From assembly GCA_000828075.3 (NCBI GenBank), contig JXCB02000002.1:1478659-1542658 (forward strand): a stretch of 64,000 bases of DNA, given 5' to 3'. This document shows, in pieces, positions 18,369 to 27,044 of the stretch (position 1 is its first letter; the number at the start of each line of letters is the position of its first letter). Origin of the DNA: Tolypothrix campylonemoides VB511288 (lineage in GTDB: Bacteria > Cyanobacteriota > Cyanobacteriia > Cyanobacteriales > Nostocaceae). Made by a program: the position numbers and the translations under genes. Under the pieces are notes generated by a model. The model did not search any database. It saw only the letters and a list, made by a program, of their open reading frames with translations, and had not been told where the DNA came from.

Positions 18369-18595
18369 ATCAGTACCCTAGTATGCTTGAGCGTTACTAC
18401 TTTGTAACTCTAAGTTTCAAATTTAATCATGTATTTTCGCCAATCGTTGCCAAAATAGCCAGTCGAGGAGATGACAGATAATAGAGTACAGGTGACATTT
18501 TAGTTAACTCATTATTGCTTGTCCCCTTATTTCCACCCCAGTTTGCTAAATTCAGCACAAACTTAGAAAAAAAAGACGTGAGAAGGTTCGTTTTG

Positions 18596-19180
18596 ATGAA
18601 TTGCATAAAGTGGCGCTTTTTACAGAATCTTATTCCAAACTGGCGGCGATTGTTCTCAATATTCCTGCTGCTTAGTTGCTTGTCATTTGTAGATATGCAA
18701 TCAGCCTTTGCTGGTATTAATGATGACAGATATGACGGCAATGTTTTTGTGGTTTATGCGGGAAACGGTGCACTGGTTCCTCCCAAAACAACGCTAGCAA
18801 AAGCTTTAGCCGAGCATAAGCCCACCTTTTTGGCTTTCTATGTAGATGACAGCAGCGATAGTAAGAAATATGCTATTGTCATTTCAACAGTACAAGAATT
18901 TTACGGTCGGGCAGCAAAAATTATACCTGTTAATGTGGATACTATCCCTGTCAAACAAACCTATAGCACCACGGAACCCGGTTATTACTATTCTGGGGTT
19001 GTTCCCCAAGTTGTCGTGTTCAATCAGTCAGGTGAGGTTGTTTTGAATAAAAAAGGTCAAGTCCCCTATGAGGAAATAGACGACAGGTTTCGAGAAGTGT
19101 TTGATTTGTTACCTCGTACCGAATCCGTGCAATTGAAGCGGCGAGCCTTCAATGAGTTTAGTAGTGAGTTAGCTAAGTAA
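18596..19180 (+). CDS. Thioredoxin-fold-like exported thylakoid protein
   Basis: 194 residues from ATG 18596, with AGAAGG upstream. An N-terminal signal or membrane segment (LFSIFLLLSCLSFVDMQSAFAG) ends near an AxA site. The rest resembles a thioredoxin fold (PTFLAFYVDDSSDSKKYAIVIS, then VVPQVVVFNQSGEVV) but has no CxxC pair. I recall similar cyanobacterial proteins annotated as thylakoid photosystem I accumulation factor; that name is from memory and not proven here. It probably acts on the lumenal side. A strong terminator follows. Confidence 0.7.
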   Translation: MNCIKWRFLQNLIPNWRRLFSIFLLLSCLSFVDMQSAFAGINDDRYDGNVFVVYAGNGALVPPKTTLAKALAEHKPTFLAFYVDDSSDSKKYAIVISTVQEFYGRAAKIIPVNVDTIPVKQTYSTTEPGYYYSGVVPQVVVFNQSGEVVLNKKGQVPYEEIDDRFREVFDLLPRTESVQLKRRAFNEFSSELAK

Positions 19181-19181
19181 C

Positions 19182-19214
19182 TAACAGGGCAGACACAATT
19201 TGTCTGCCCTGTTA
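19182..19214 (+). terminator. Strong hairpin terminator
   Basis: TAACAGGGCAGACA (19182-19195) pairs perfectly with TGTCTGCCCTGTTA (19201-19214), followed by TTTAGTCTT. It starts 1 base after the stop of the thioredoxin-like gene. Confidence 0.85.
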
Positions 19215-19530
19215 TTTAGTCTTATTAGATACCACAAAGCGATGAATTCTGAAAGATAATTTGTACGAACAATATTTAAAAATTATTGAGAACTGAGGAC
19301 CTAGGAAGTCAGGAATAAGTAACTCAATAAATAATGACTATTGACCCTTCGGGTATCTCCTCCGGAGAGGCTGCGCCAACGCCAGTCGCCTAGGTCGGGA
19401 AACCCCTTCGGGTATGCGCAAAGCGCACGCCAAAGGCGAACGCCAGTTGCCTGCGGAGGGAAACCCTCCTGCAGCACTGGTCTCACCTCCTGCAGCGCTG
19501 GCTCACTAATGACGAATAGAGTGTGCTCTG
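19215..19530. repeat. Spacer with G+C-rich palindromic dispersed repeats
   Basis: About 19345-19500 is packed with short palindromes (CCCTTCGGG twice, CTCCGGAG, TGCGCAAAGCGCA, CTCCTGCAGCACTGG / CTCCTGCAGCGCTGG). This is the small dispersed repeat type common in heterocystous cyanobacteria. No gene is seen. Confidence 0.7.
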
Positions 19531-20139
19531 ATGTCAAAAGTTTACACTACCGAGCAACTAATCCAAATTCTGCGGTCTGAACGCCAAGCTTGCCTTACAG
19601 GAAAACGCCTGAAGTTAGCAGTCACTGTCTCTGGCAATCCTGTGATAGACCAGTTTATCAGAACCGATGGGCTACAAAAGTTTACGGCATACCAAGATTT
19701 TAAAGCCACCATTCACGAATACCAAAGGGAACATCAAGTTTCAGGTATTGTCTGGCGTGAAGTGACTGTTAAAGGTAAAACTTTGCGCTATCCAGAAGTA
19801 GATGCTCAGTTAATTGCTTTATCCAGTGACATAGAAACATTAAAAGCGGCGAAAAATGGCGTATTGCAATTTTGGAATGAAGTCACCGTGGGTATGGACT
19901 TGTACTTAAGTTGTAATCATGGTAAAACGTATCAACAAATTATAAAAGCTGATGTAGATAGAATTGCTCAGAGAACAGAATGGACAAGTTTATGGAAGTG
20001 GGAAAATACGAACTTCTTGGAAATAATATTACATTTAGGATGGGGGAAACCAGAGGAAGCCTGTTATAAACGAGGCTTTCCAATGTCAGGCAGTGAGTCG
20101 ATTCATGCCGTCAATCCAGGTCATCGTCCAATTGGTTGA
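19531..20139 (+). CDS. Hypothetical protein
   Basis: 202 residues, not recognised. It starts MSKVYTTEQLIQILRSERQACLTGKRLKL, which reads like a helical N-terminal segment. The middle is strand-rich (VSGIVWREVTVKGKTLRYPEV). A long polar C-terminal half has several Trp residues (WTSLWKWENTNFLEII). No signal peptide or membrane segment. The frame runs to a TGA at 20139, 51 bases before hicA. It may belong to the same small accessory patch as hicAB, but no function can be given. Confidence 0.6.
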   Translation: MSKVYTTEQLIQILRSERQACLTGKRLKLAVTVSGNPVIDQFIRTDGLQKFTAYQDFKATIHEYQREHQVSGIVWREVTVKGKTLRYPEVDAQLIALSSDIETLKAAKNGVLQFWNEVTVGMDLYLSCNHGKTYQQIIKADVDRIAQRTEWTSLWKWENTNFLEIILHLGWGKPEEACYKRGFPMSGSESIHAVNPGHRPIG

Positions 20140-20190
20140 GTGAAATGCACTCTATCTGTAACAGAATTTTCAACTGTGCAGAAGAGTAGC

Positions 20191-20382
20191 ATGAAAGTAC
20201 GTGAAGTTATTAAGCGACTGGAAGCAGATGGATGGTATCTTAATAGAACAAAAGGTAGTCATCGGCAGTTTAAACATCCTGATAAATCTGGTAGTGTACT
20301 TTCCAGTGCCAAATTGAGTGTTAATGTACCAATTGGTACACTAAAAAATATCTGGAGACAAGCTCAATTGGATGAAGACTGA
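20191..20382 (+). CDS. hicA: Type II toxin HicA
   Basis: 63-residue mRNA interferase of the double-stranded RNA-binding-like HicA family. The catalytic His lies in TKGSHRQFKHP. The start is ATG 20191 (MKVREVIKRLEADGW), the usual HicA N-terminus; an upstream frame extension to 20140 is not conserved. Its stop TGA overlaps the hicB ATG by one base (TGATG), so the pair is translationally coupled. Confidence 0.92.
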   Translation: MKVREVIKRLEADGWYLNRTKGSHRQFKHPDKSGSVLSSAKLSVNVPIGTLKNIWRQAQLDED

Positions 20383-20603
20383 TGCGTTATTTAGTTGTGA
20401 TTGAAAAGGGAGAAACCAGCTACGGCGCTTATGTCCCTGATTTACCAGGTTGTGTGGCTGTAGGTGAAACCATAAAGGAAGTCCAAGCTTTAATTGCCGA
20501 AGCAATTGAATTTCATATAGAGCGGATGCAGGAAGACGGGTTATCTATTCCCAAACCTACAAGTATTGCTCACGAAGTCGAGGTATTAATGAAAAGTGCC
20601 TAA
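20382..20603 (+). CDS. hicB: Type II antitoxin HicB
   Basis: 73 residues with the partial RNase H fold of HicB: YLVVIEKGETSYGAYVPDLPGCVAVGET, then a helix EVQALIAEAIEFHIERM. It neutralises HicA. There is no C-terminal DNA-binding domain (length too short), so autoregulation would need another factor. Confidence 0.92.
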   Translation: MRYLVVIEKGETSYGAYVPDLPGCVAVGETIKEVQALIAEAIEFHIERMQEDGLSIPKPTSIAHEVEVLMKSA

Positions 20604-20616
20604 GTGTGGAATTGCA

Positions 20617-20688
20617 GAGCAACGACGGGATTTGCACCCGCATCTCCTGGTGTATACCGAGGAATTCTCCTGTTTGAACTACGTTGCT
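20617..20688 (-). tRNA. tRNA-like gene, anticodon loop GTATACA (non-canonical)
   Basis: 72 bases fold as a cloverleaf: perfect 7-bp acceptor AGCAACG/CGTTGCT, D stem GTTC/GAAT with GG in the loop, anticodon stem CCTCG/CCAGG with one C-C mismatch, variable region of 4, and T stem GCGGG/CCCGT. The T loop is TGCAAAT instead of the usual TTCRAAT, and the formal anticodon would be ATA, which is not normally used. No CCA is encoded. It starts 2 bases after the 3' end of the next entry on the minus strand. Confidence 0.6.
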
Positions 20689-20690
20689 GT

Positions 20691-20762
20691 TGGCAGTGAA
20701 CCGAATCAAACGGTTATCATTCGTGTTGGCAGACACGTGCTTTGCCATTAAGCTACACCGCC
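20691..20762 (-). tRNA. tRNA-like gene, tRNA-Gly(GCC)-like (non-canonical)
   Basis: 72 bases: acceptor GGCGGTG/CACTGCC (one G-T pair), TA at positions 8-9, D stem GCTT/AAGC with GG in the loop, anticodon stem CGTGT/ACACG enclosing CTGCCA, T stem AACCG/CGGTT. The anticodon reads GCC (Gly), but the loop has 6 bases instead of 7, and the T loop is TTTGATT. No encoded CCA. Tight tandem spacing with the entry at 20617 recalls the unusual tRNA cluster described in Anabaena PCC 7120. Confidence 0.65.
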
Positions 20763-21113
20763 AAAAGAAGGAACTTTGGATTGGTTAATAGTAAATAATA
20801 TATTGAAAAATCTACCTTTTGGTCATCAGCTATTAGTTATAGTTACGATTACTTAGTACACGACGGCGGAAATAAAGCTACCATTCAAAAGCAGCGAAAA
20901 GCCTACAGAATCAGCCTTTTGACTTTTGACTTTTGACTTCCGCGCAGCGGTACTAGTCCCTCCTACGATCACGCGTAGTGTGTCTGTAATCGCAAAGCGA
21001 CGCGTAGCGCTTATACAAAGTATGTCGGTAGGGCTTACAAAACGGGAAACCCAATGCCAGTTTGCACATTCGAGGAAACTTCCCCAACCCCAAAGGACAA
21101 CCCGATCCGGCAC
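20763..21113. other. Spacer with palindromic repeats
   Basis: No gene seen. It contains TTTTGACTTTTGACTTTTGACTT (three tandem units, about 20917-20939) and short CGCGTAG/GACGCGTAGCG palindromes (about 20970-21010). Confidence 0.6.
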
Positions 21114-22175
21114 TCAGTTATATACTGTACCATTAGGCATTGTCACTCTCCGGAGAATTGCGGCAGTCAGGTCAGCTCCTAAGATATTTGCTCCTAAGAG
21201 GTTGGCATACCTAAGATCCGCCCTGCTCAAGTCAGTTCCTAAGAGATTAGCATTCCTAAGATTAGCATTCCATAGGTTTGCTCCACTTAAGTCAGCTCCA
21301 ATAAGGTTCGCCTCACTCAGATTGGCGTTTCTGAGATTGGCACCACTTAAGTTAATTCCACTCAGATTAAATCCACTCAGGTTATATTCGCTCAGATCAG
21401 AGTTTTTCAGATTCACTCCCGTCAAGTCAGTTCCAGTTAAGTCAGCATCTAGTAAGTTTGCCTGAATGAGATTAGCTTTGCTGAGTTTTGACCCGTTGAG
21501 TTTTGCTCTGTACAAGTTTGCTCCACTCAAGTTGGCTGCTGTGAGATTAGCACCCATAAGATTTGCGCCGTGTAAATCTGCTCGGCTCAAGTTCAACTGG
21601 CTGAGGTTGAGTCCACTCAGGTTTGCTCTATCGAGATTAGACCCTTTGAGGTTGACACCAGTTAAATCAGCTTCACCAAAGTCTACTTGTTGCAGGTTCG
21701 CTTTAATTAAGTGAGATTTGCTGAGATTCGCTTTCCTAAAGTTGACTCTACTAAGGTTGGCTTTGCAAAAATTCACCTTTTGCAGTTGAGTTTCACTGAA
21801 ATCAAATTCACTCAAGTCAGTCCTGCTGAGGTTCGCTCCATTAAGGTTAGCTCCTTGGAGAACAACTCCAGTCAAGATAGCGCCATTGAGATTTGCGCCA
21901 GATAAATTTGCATGACTTAAGTTGGCATGAGTGAGATTTGCTTTGTAAAGTTTAGCCTGAGTCAGATCCACTCCTCTCAAATCTGCCCAACTGAGATTCA
22001 CCTCTCTGAAGTTCACTTTTGTGAGGTTTGCGCCGCTCAGGTTTACCTTGCTTAGGTTGAGATATATCCTCTCGGGATATACACTCCTCGTTCTAAACTC
22101 GTTCCAAGTCGCTACACCTTGAGCCAGTATGGAAAGGAGTTCAGACTGAGAAACAAAATTCGGTTTTTCTGACAT
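21114..22175 (-). CDS. Pentapeptide repeat protein
   Basis: About 353 residues from ATG 22175; a longer frame to 22295 would overlap the VWA gene. After a 40-residue head (SEKPNFVSQSELLSILAQG) almost the whole chain is A(N/D)LXX pentapeptides (LSGANLTKVNFREVNLSWADL...), predicting a long right-handed quadrilateral beta-helix. No signal peptide, so cytoplasmic. Such proteins are abundant in filamentous cyanobacteria and mostly of unknown function. It lies 44 bases after the VWA gene on the same strand and may be co-transcribed with it. Confidence 0.88.
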   Translation of the reverse strand: MSEKPNFVSQSELLSILAQGVATWNEFRTRSVYPERIYLNLSKVNLSGANLTKVNFREVNLSWADLRGVDLTQAKLYKANLTHANLSHANLSGANLNGAILTGVVLQGANLNGANLSRTDLSEFDFSETQLQKVNFCKANLSRVNFRKANLSKSHLIKANLQQVDFGEADLTGVNLKGSNLDRANLSGLNLSQLNLSRADLHGANLMGANLTAANLSGANLYRAKLNGSKLSKANLIQANLLDADLTGTDLTGVNLKNSDLSEYNLSGFNLSGINLSGANLRNANLSEANLIGADLSGANLWNANLRNANLLGTDLSRADLRYANLLGANILGADLTAAILRRVTMPNGTVYN

Positions 22176-22219
22176 TGCGTTCGTTTGAAGAGGAGCAGGC
22201 AAGGGAAAATAGGGAATTG

Positions 22220-23374
22220 CTAACAGTTTAAGAGCCTTACGGTTTCTCCAAAGGGAAATGCTTCTAAGTCCAACCCACCAGGAGTCACTACCCACAAAAC
22301 AGGAAAAGCAGGACGTTGTTGGGGAAAAGTCCCGTATCCATCGGTGAGGTAAACACAGACACCACTACTATGCCAGTCAGCTTGCTCGCTAACTGTTTCA
22401 AAAAAGGGGACAAAAGATGTTCCGCCACCGCCCATTGGTTTGGGGAACTGGCTGTTTATTGCCAAGTTGTAAGGTCCGTAGACATCTGTTGCTGCATAAT
22501 AAAGTTGGCATTTTAAGTGCGGGTAAGCATCGATAATTCCTGTGACTTCGCTAAGGAAAAGTCGTAGCTCATGGTCGCCTACAGAACCACTCGTATCCAC
22601 AGCCACGAATACCTGCACCGTCTCACCTTCAAGCGCTTCTAGGTAAAGCCGTTGACCAATAAAGCGGCGGTCAAAGCCTGTGAAATCTGTTGGTGTTTGC
22701 ACTAAGTAACGCCATAGGTAGGAACGCCAGTTGAGCTGCGCTTCGCTTAACGCTCCCAGTTCTCGTTGCCATCCTGCTGGTATGCTACCCTGGCTGTTGC
22801 TAGACCGCGCTACGGCGATCGCCTGTTGCATGGCGTTACGCCAGTGAGCTTCCAAAGCTGCTTGTTTTGCTTGGTCTAGAATACCACCACATTTATTAGA
22901 TGCAGAAGTTCCATACAATGGCTCATATAATAAGTCTGTTTCACAGTTTAGACAACGCCTATTCTGTTTCAGCAGTAATTCATAAATCTCCTCGACGCTC
23001 AAATTCTCTAGCTTTGGGTCACGTAAAGCACCCGCAGGTAGTTCAAAACCATCTTGTTGGGCAATCATGCCATTGACAACAATATCTGCGGCAATGTTCC
23101 ACTGCATTTGTTCCCTAGCACCACGACGAGGGATATGAAGCAGAGCAGCGTGCAAGACTTCATGTAACAATAAACCATCGACTTGGGATGATGGAAGAGA
23201 TGCGACAAAATCGGGATTGATAAATATGTCCTCTCCATCGGTAGCTGCGGTAGCAATTTTTTCAGTCGAAATGACGCGAGCAAACAGCGCCAAAGTTGCC
23301 AAAAAAGGTGACTTCATTCGCACCCGTAGCATAGAGGCAGTGATAATCTTATTTGTTTCTGTTGCTAACTTCAT
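22220..23374 (-). CDS. VWA-like metallopeptidase-domain protein (DUF2201 type)
   Basis: 384 residues. The N-terminal half is a putative metallopeptidase domain with a zinc motif LLLHEVLHAALLH at about residues 67-80. A pair of Cys (RRCLNCET) lies in the middle. The C-terminal half is a VWA-like domain with the metal site VFVAVDTSGSVGDHEL and TDGYG. Such proteins work with MoxR-family AAA ATPases; a MoxR gene lies upstream on the same strand at 24179. The 804-base gap between them makes a shared transcript uncertain. Confidence 0.85.
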   Translation of the reverse strand: MKLATETNKIITASMLRVRMKSPFLATLALFARVISTEKIATAATDGEDIFINPDFVASLPSSQVDGLLLHEVLHAALLHIPRRGAREQMQWNIAADIVVNGMIAQQDGFELPAGALRDPKLENLSVEEIYELLLKQNRRCLNCETDLLYEPLYGTSASNKCGGILDQAKQAALEAHWRNAMQQAIAVARSSNSQGSIPAGWQRELGALSEAQLNWRSYLWRYLVQTPTDFTGFDRRFIGQRLYLEALEGETVQVFVAVDTSGSVGDHELRLFLSEVTGIIDAYPHLKCQLYYAATDVYGPYNLAINSQFPKPMGGGGTSFVPFFETVSEQADWHSSGVCVYLTDGYGTFPQQRPAFPVLWVVTPGGLDLEAFPFGETVRLLNC

Positions 23375-24178
23375 CTTTCTATCCCTAATTTTAAGAGCTT
23401 TTTCTCACTCTTGACGGAATTCCTCCAACAATTGGGGAAAATATTTCAACTCATCTATAACAGTTCTATCTGAAACGTAGACGCGCTCTTTGGCGTATAG
23501 GACGCCAAGGGATGAAAGAAGAACCGAAAAGTATAGTCTTACAACTTCTTAACTGATGAGTGAATTATTATATTGATTCTGATGCTGAATAAAATTTTGT
23601 AGCAGATTTAGCGTTTACTTTGGTATGCATAAAATCCTTAGTTATGTAGAAATGCGAGCCGAAAATTCAGTAACTCTTTTCGAGTCGTTGCTGCAAAATT
23701 TGGTTTTGTCATCATACTCTCCAAACTTCATGATAATTTATCAAGATGACTTTCTTGCTTATAAGCAAGAAAAATACTTGCCTAGTTTTTTTATCTACAA
23801 ATAATGATATAAATCGAAAATTCCATTTTTATTACCCAGTAACTGAAAATGAAACAAGTTAATTGCTACAGTGTGGGATAAATAGTTACAGCGCTTTTCA
23901 CATGATTATTAGACCACAAATCGTAGGGTGGCATTGCCCTTAAAAGCCTACGTGATGGACATTTGAGATATTAGTGAGCAATGCCCACCTTACAGAAAAC
24001 TGCTGTAAATCAGTGACCAGTGAACAGTGAAGAGAACCAATCCCTAATAACTGATAACTGATAACTGGTAACTGATAACTGATAACTGATAACTGTTAAT
24101 CATCAAGAGACAGTTTTCACACTGGCACAATCTTACTCAAACAAGATACTCTACCTGCTATTAACAGCATTCTAAATT
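23375..24178. other. Spacer between MoxR and VWA genes, repeats only
   Basis: No gene seen in 804 bases. It holds an inverted pair GTAGGGTGGCATTGCCC / GAGCAATGCCCACCTTAC (about 23923-23996), a GGCGTATAGGACGCC palindrome near 23493, and an AACTGAT heptamer array (about 24045-24095) just past the end of the MoxR gene. Confidence 0.65.
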
Positions 24179-26305
24179 CTACAAACCCATTAACTCTTGA
24201 AAGTCCTTAATAAACTTTTGAAGATTCTCGTCTTTTTGTACCAATTGTGCCAAAGCACCGATTTGTTTTTTACTTCGCATAGTACGAAACAAGTCTGTAG
24301 CAAATAACTGTACCCATTCCATTGCTGCTACTTGAGAAATCCAAGTAAAGGCATTGTAAGCTTGGTTAGCATCTGCCGCTCGTATTGCTAAACCAATAGT
24401 TGTGGCATAGCGCACAGAAGGTTCAGACGGAAATTTGATCGCATCACCTCTGCCTGTAAAAATCTGAGTTAAATTAGGCAGGTTGTCATAAAGTTTGATG
24501 TAAGCATTAAACTCAGCAGCTGTTGCTATTCCCACAGCAGGAGCAATATCCAGTCCAACTGTATGCAGCTGACTTGCCATCTCCCATGAGCGAGGAGAAG
24601 GCCAAGCAGGCTGCTGCGGATCAAGCTTGTGTAGTAGGGTAGTACGGAAAGAGAGAAAAGCAATGATTTGCTCGTGAATTTTTGCAGAAAGAGCGTAAGA
24701 TTTGAAACTTTGAAAGTCCGGCTCAACATGCAAATGTAAAAAGCGATTCGCCAGTGGAGAAGGCATATCAAATACAGCCGCTCGGTCTTCTTTACGGTTG
24801 CCTGCTGCCCAAATAAACCAACCTTCTGGTACACAGTTGCCGCACCAAGCAAGCTTGCCATCGCGTTCAACCATAATAATGTGGTTGGGAACAGTGATGC
24901 AGTAGATCCGACCTGAGTAAGCAACGCGTTCTAATTTAGCAATGACAGGTTCAATATTCTTGTGGTTGAGGTTGACTACCCAAGTAAAATTGTCGCTTGA
25001 GCTGTATCCAGACCCCTGCCGTTTGCTGAAGGTGACACCATAACCCAATTTGATGGCAATTTCACAAAAGTCATCACGTAAACGGTCGGATGCTGTGTAA
25101 TATTTTCGGTTGCTATCGCCGTCTCCCGCTAGCATAACATTAAGCAAGGTTTGCAAATAAGGCTTGGGAAGAGCTTTGACATCTTGCGGAATATACTTGG
25201 TCTTTGACTTTCCGAGAGGAGCTAGGTAGTCATAGAGTGCGACAGAGCAGATAGTGAAACCACTTTCCGTTGCTTGATAGGACAACTTCATGTGCTGCAA
25301 CAGCACCTCAATGCGAGTATACTTGTCAGGGTTAGCACTTTTGCTTTGTGAAATAGTCACGCGGTAGTTGTGTGCTTTTGAGCAGGAGCCTTCACTCAGG
25401 TACCAGCCAAGGAATGTAACCCAGTCCATCATGTCAAAGCTCAAATCGAGGTTGTAGGACTTGCGGGGATTTTTACCATAGTACAGCCTTGAATCTATCT
25501 GTCCCTGCGTCATTTTAAGCGCAACAGCAATGCCAGACGGCGAAACACCGTTATTAAGTAGCGCCTGAATACGGTCATAGACCTCAATTCTCTCTTTAGC
25601 ACGTTGAGGTATTGGAACAGTAAATTTTTCGTCACTGTAGCTGTACCAGTTACCGTTTTTCTTGACCTTAAACTTGAAGAATGGACCAGAAGCTAGCTCG
25701 GCAGCTGTCATGACTTCAAACTCCGAACGGTACTTGCTACGAACATACATTCTGTGTTCAGGGGAAACACACAAGCTCACGCCCCGACCTCTGAAATGAA
25801 GCATCTCCCCCTGATAGTCTAGTTCGATGTACTGTTGTGGCTTTTGGTACTCAACCAGTTTGGTGTAGGGATTGAGCGTCATGACTTCGTCGTTTTGATT
25901 AAGATCACGAAAATACTTGAGACCGTTTTGTGTCATCACGCGAGTTTGGTCGTCGTAGCAGTAACTCCCTACTCTTCTATCTAAAATCAGCTGTTGAGCA
26001 ACACCCTGCATTGCTGGAGGAGCCATATTGAGTTCATCTAAAAACAAAATCCCTCTGCCAGAACTAGGCAGAAATTCCGGTGGATACCACTTAGAGACAC
26101 CGTTCTCAGGCACTGGCAAACCCCTTAAGTCAGTGGGAGCCAGTTGGGAGAGACGCACGTCTATGAAGTCAATTTGATGTTTGCGAGCCAGTTGTGCGAC
26201 GATGCTGGATTTACCAATACCAGGAGGTCCCCAAATCATTGTGCTAAGAAGCAGGTTTTGGCTCAACAGATTGTTAAGGTAGGCTTTGAGGTCTGCTGGT
26301 GTCAT
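24179..26305 (-). CDS. MoxR-type AAA ATPase interrupted by an intein
   Basis: 708 residues as translated; about 333 after splicing. The N-extein (1-115) has Walker A WGPPGIGKSS and Walker B GILFLDELNMAP. The C-extein (491-708) begins CVPEGW and has the sensor-1 Asn in WAAGN and an arginine-rich lid. MoxR ATPases remodel or activate partner complexes, usually with a VWA protein, which is the next gene downstream on this strand. The intein lies between Walker B and sensor 1, so the ATPase cannot work unspliced. Start ATG 26305. Confidence 0.93.
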   Translation of the reverse strand: MTPADLKAYLNNLLSQNLLLSTMIWGPPGIGKSSIVAQLARKHQIDFIDVRLSQLAPTDLRGLPVPENGVSKWYPPEFLPSSGRGILFLDELNMAPPAMQGVAQQLILDRRVGSYCYDDQTRVMTQNGLKYFRDLNQNDEVMTLNPYTKLVEYQKPQQYIELDYQGEMLHFRGRGVSLCVSPEHRMYVRSKYRSEFEVMTAAELASGPFFKFKVKKNGNWYSYSDEKFTVPIPQRAKERIEVYDRIQALLNNGVSPSGIAVALKMTQGQIDSRLYYGKNPRKSYNLDLSFDMMDWVTFLGWYLSEGSCSKAHNYRVTISQSKSANPDKYTRIEVLLQHMKLSYQATESGFTICSVALYDYLAPLGKSKTKYIPQDVKALPKPYLQTLLNVMLAGDGDSNRKYYTASDRLRDDFCEIAIKLGYGVTFSKRQGSGYSSSDNFTWVVNLNHKNIEPVIAKLERVAYSGRIYCITVPNHIIMVERDGKLAWCGNCVPEGWFIWAAGNRKEDRAAVFDMPSPLANRFLHLHVEPDFQSFKSYALSAKIHEQIIAFLSFRTTLLHKLDPQQPAWPSPRSWEMASQLHTVGLDIAPAVGIATAAEFNAYIKLYDNLPNLTQIFTGRGDAIKFPSEPSVRYATTIGLAIRAADANQAYNAFTWISQVAAMEWVQLFATDLFRTMRSKKQIGALAQLVQKDENLQKFIKDFQELMGL
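24836..25960 (-). mobile_element. Intein with LAGLIDADG homing endonuclease, 375 residues
   Basis: Residues 116-490 of the ATPase. Block A starts CYDDQTRVM right after GSY; block B is VSPEHRMYV; block F is RIYCITVPNHIIMV; the end is WCGN followed by extein Cys. Two LAGLIDADG motifs are FLGWYLSEGS (intein residues 183-192) and LLNVMLAGDGDS (272-283). A helix-turn-helix-like stretch (GVSPSGIAVALKMTQGQI, intein 138-155) lies between the splicing and endonuclease parts. The penultimate residue is Gly, not the usual His. Cys1, Asn-last and Cys+1 are all present, so splicing is plausible. Confidence 0.93.
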
Positions 26306-27044
26306 GGGATTTTGGATTTAGGATGAATGAAACCAAGCTGGCAGGACTTTTGACCTACCAAGGTGTAATTTGACACTTAAATCATTAGAAATTTTTCTCC
26401 TAATTTCAACAATACTTTTGTTGGGTATTGGGGTTAGGCGTGACATTACACACGGTAATATCATGGCTGCTACTTACAAGAACTTGGTAGCAGTTCTGGA
26501 GGAGCGCTTGATTGCTGGCAACTGATTGAGCTAAGTCTATGCTATGTGCAACAACTTCTTACAGGCGAATTCCAGAATTATTTTTTCCACTGCCTCTTAT
26601 TTAAGGATAAAAATATCAGGAGGCTGAGTGGTGATAGTTGACTCTTACGATGCTGTCTCACTCAAGTTCAACAGCTTTTTTAGCATATAACGCACCCATT
26701 ACAAATTTAACATAGTCATTCTATTTGACTATGCTAAACTCAACGATTCATAATGTAAGTATAAAGACACAAACCAGCTTTGTAGAGAAATTGGATTTTT
26801 AGAGTTTAAACTTGATATGAACTCTATTCAAACCCTGTGCTCTTCAGAATGAACGCCCTTGCACGCCCGGGCTTTTAACTCTAAGTAAATAGCTCAAGTC
26901 CATCAAAATAGACTGATTTCTTGGTGTATTAAAGCGTTTATTCCTCTTTCAAGGACTTGAGCTATTTGCTATTGATTGAAATCACTGGCGATCAGAAACA
27001 ACAAATGATAATCATGTTAGATATCATTTGGCTACATCTAACCG
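26306..27044. other. Spacer with one 81-base inverted repeat
   Basis: No convincing gene in 739 bases. AAATAGCTCAAGTCC (26887-26901) is matched by GGACTTGAGCTATTT (26953-26967), a perfect 15-bp inverted pair around 51 bases, possibly a small MITE remnant or a terminator. The rest is AT-rich. Confidence 0.6.

Noticed and set aside
20926..21905. Several plus-strand open frames antisense to the pentapeptide gene
   Set aside because: They follow from the periodic 15-base repeat of the pentapeptide gene; their products are repetitive (LRLAPLKS...) and match no family.
24040..24095. Possible CRISPR-like array of AACTGAT repeats
   Set aside because: Units are 7 bases with no spacers; this is a short tandem repeat as elsewhere in the window. 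No cas genes are present.
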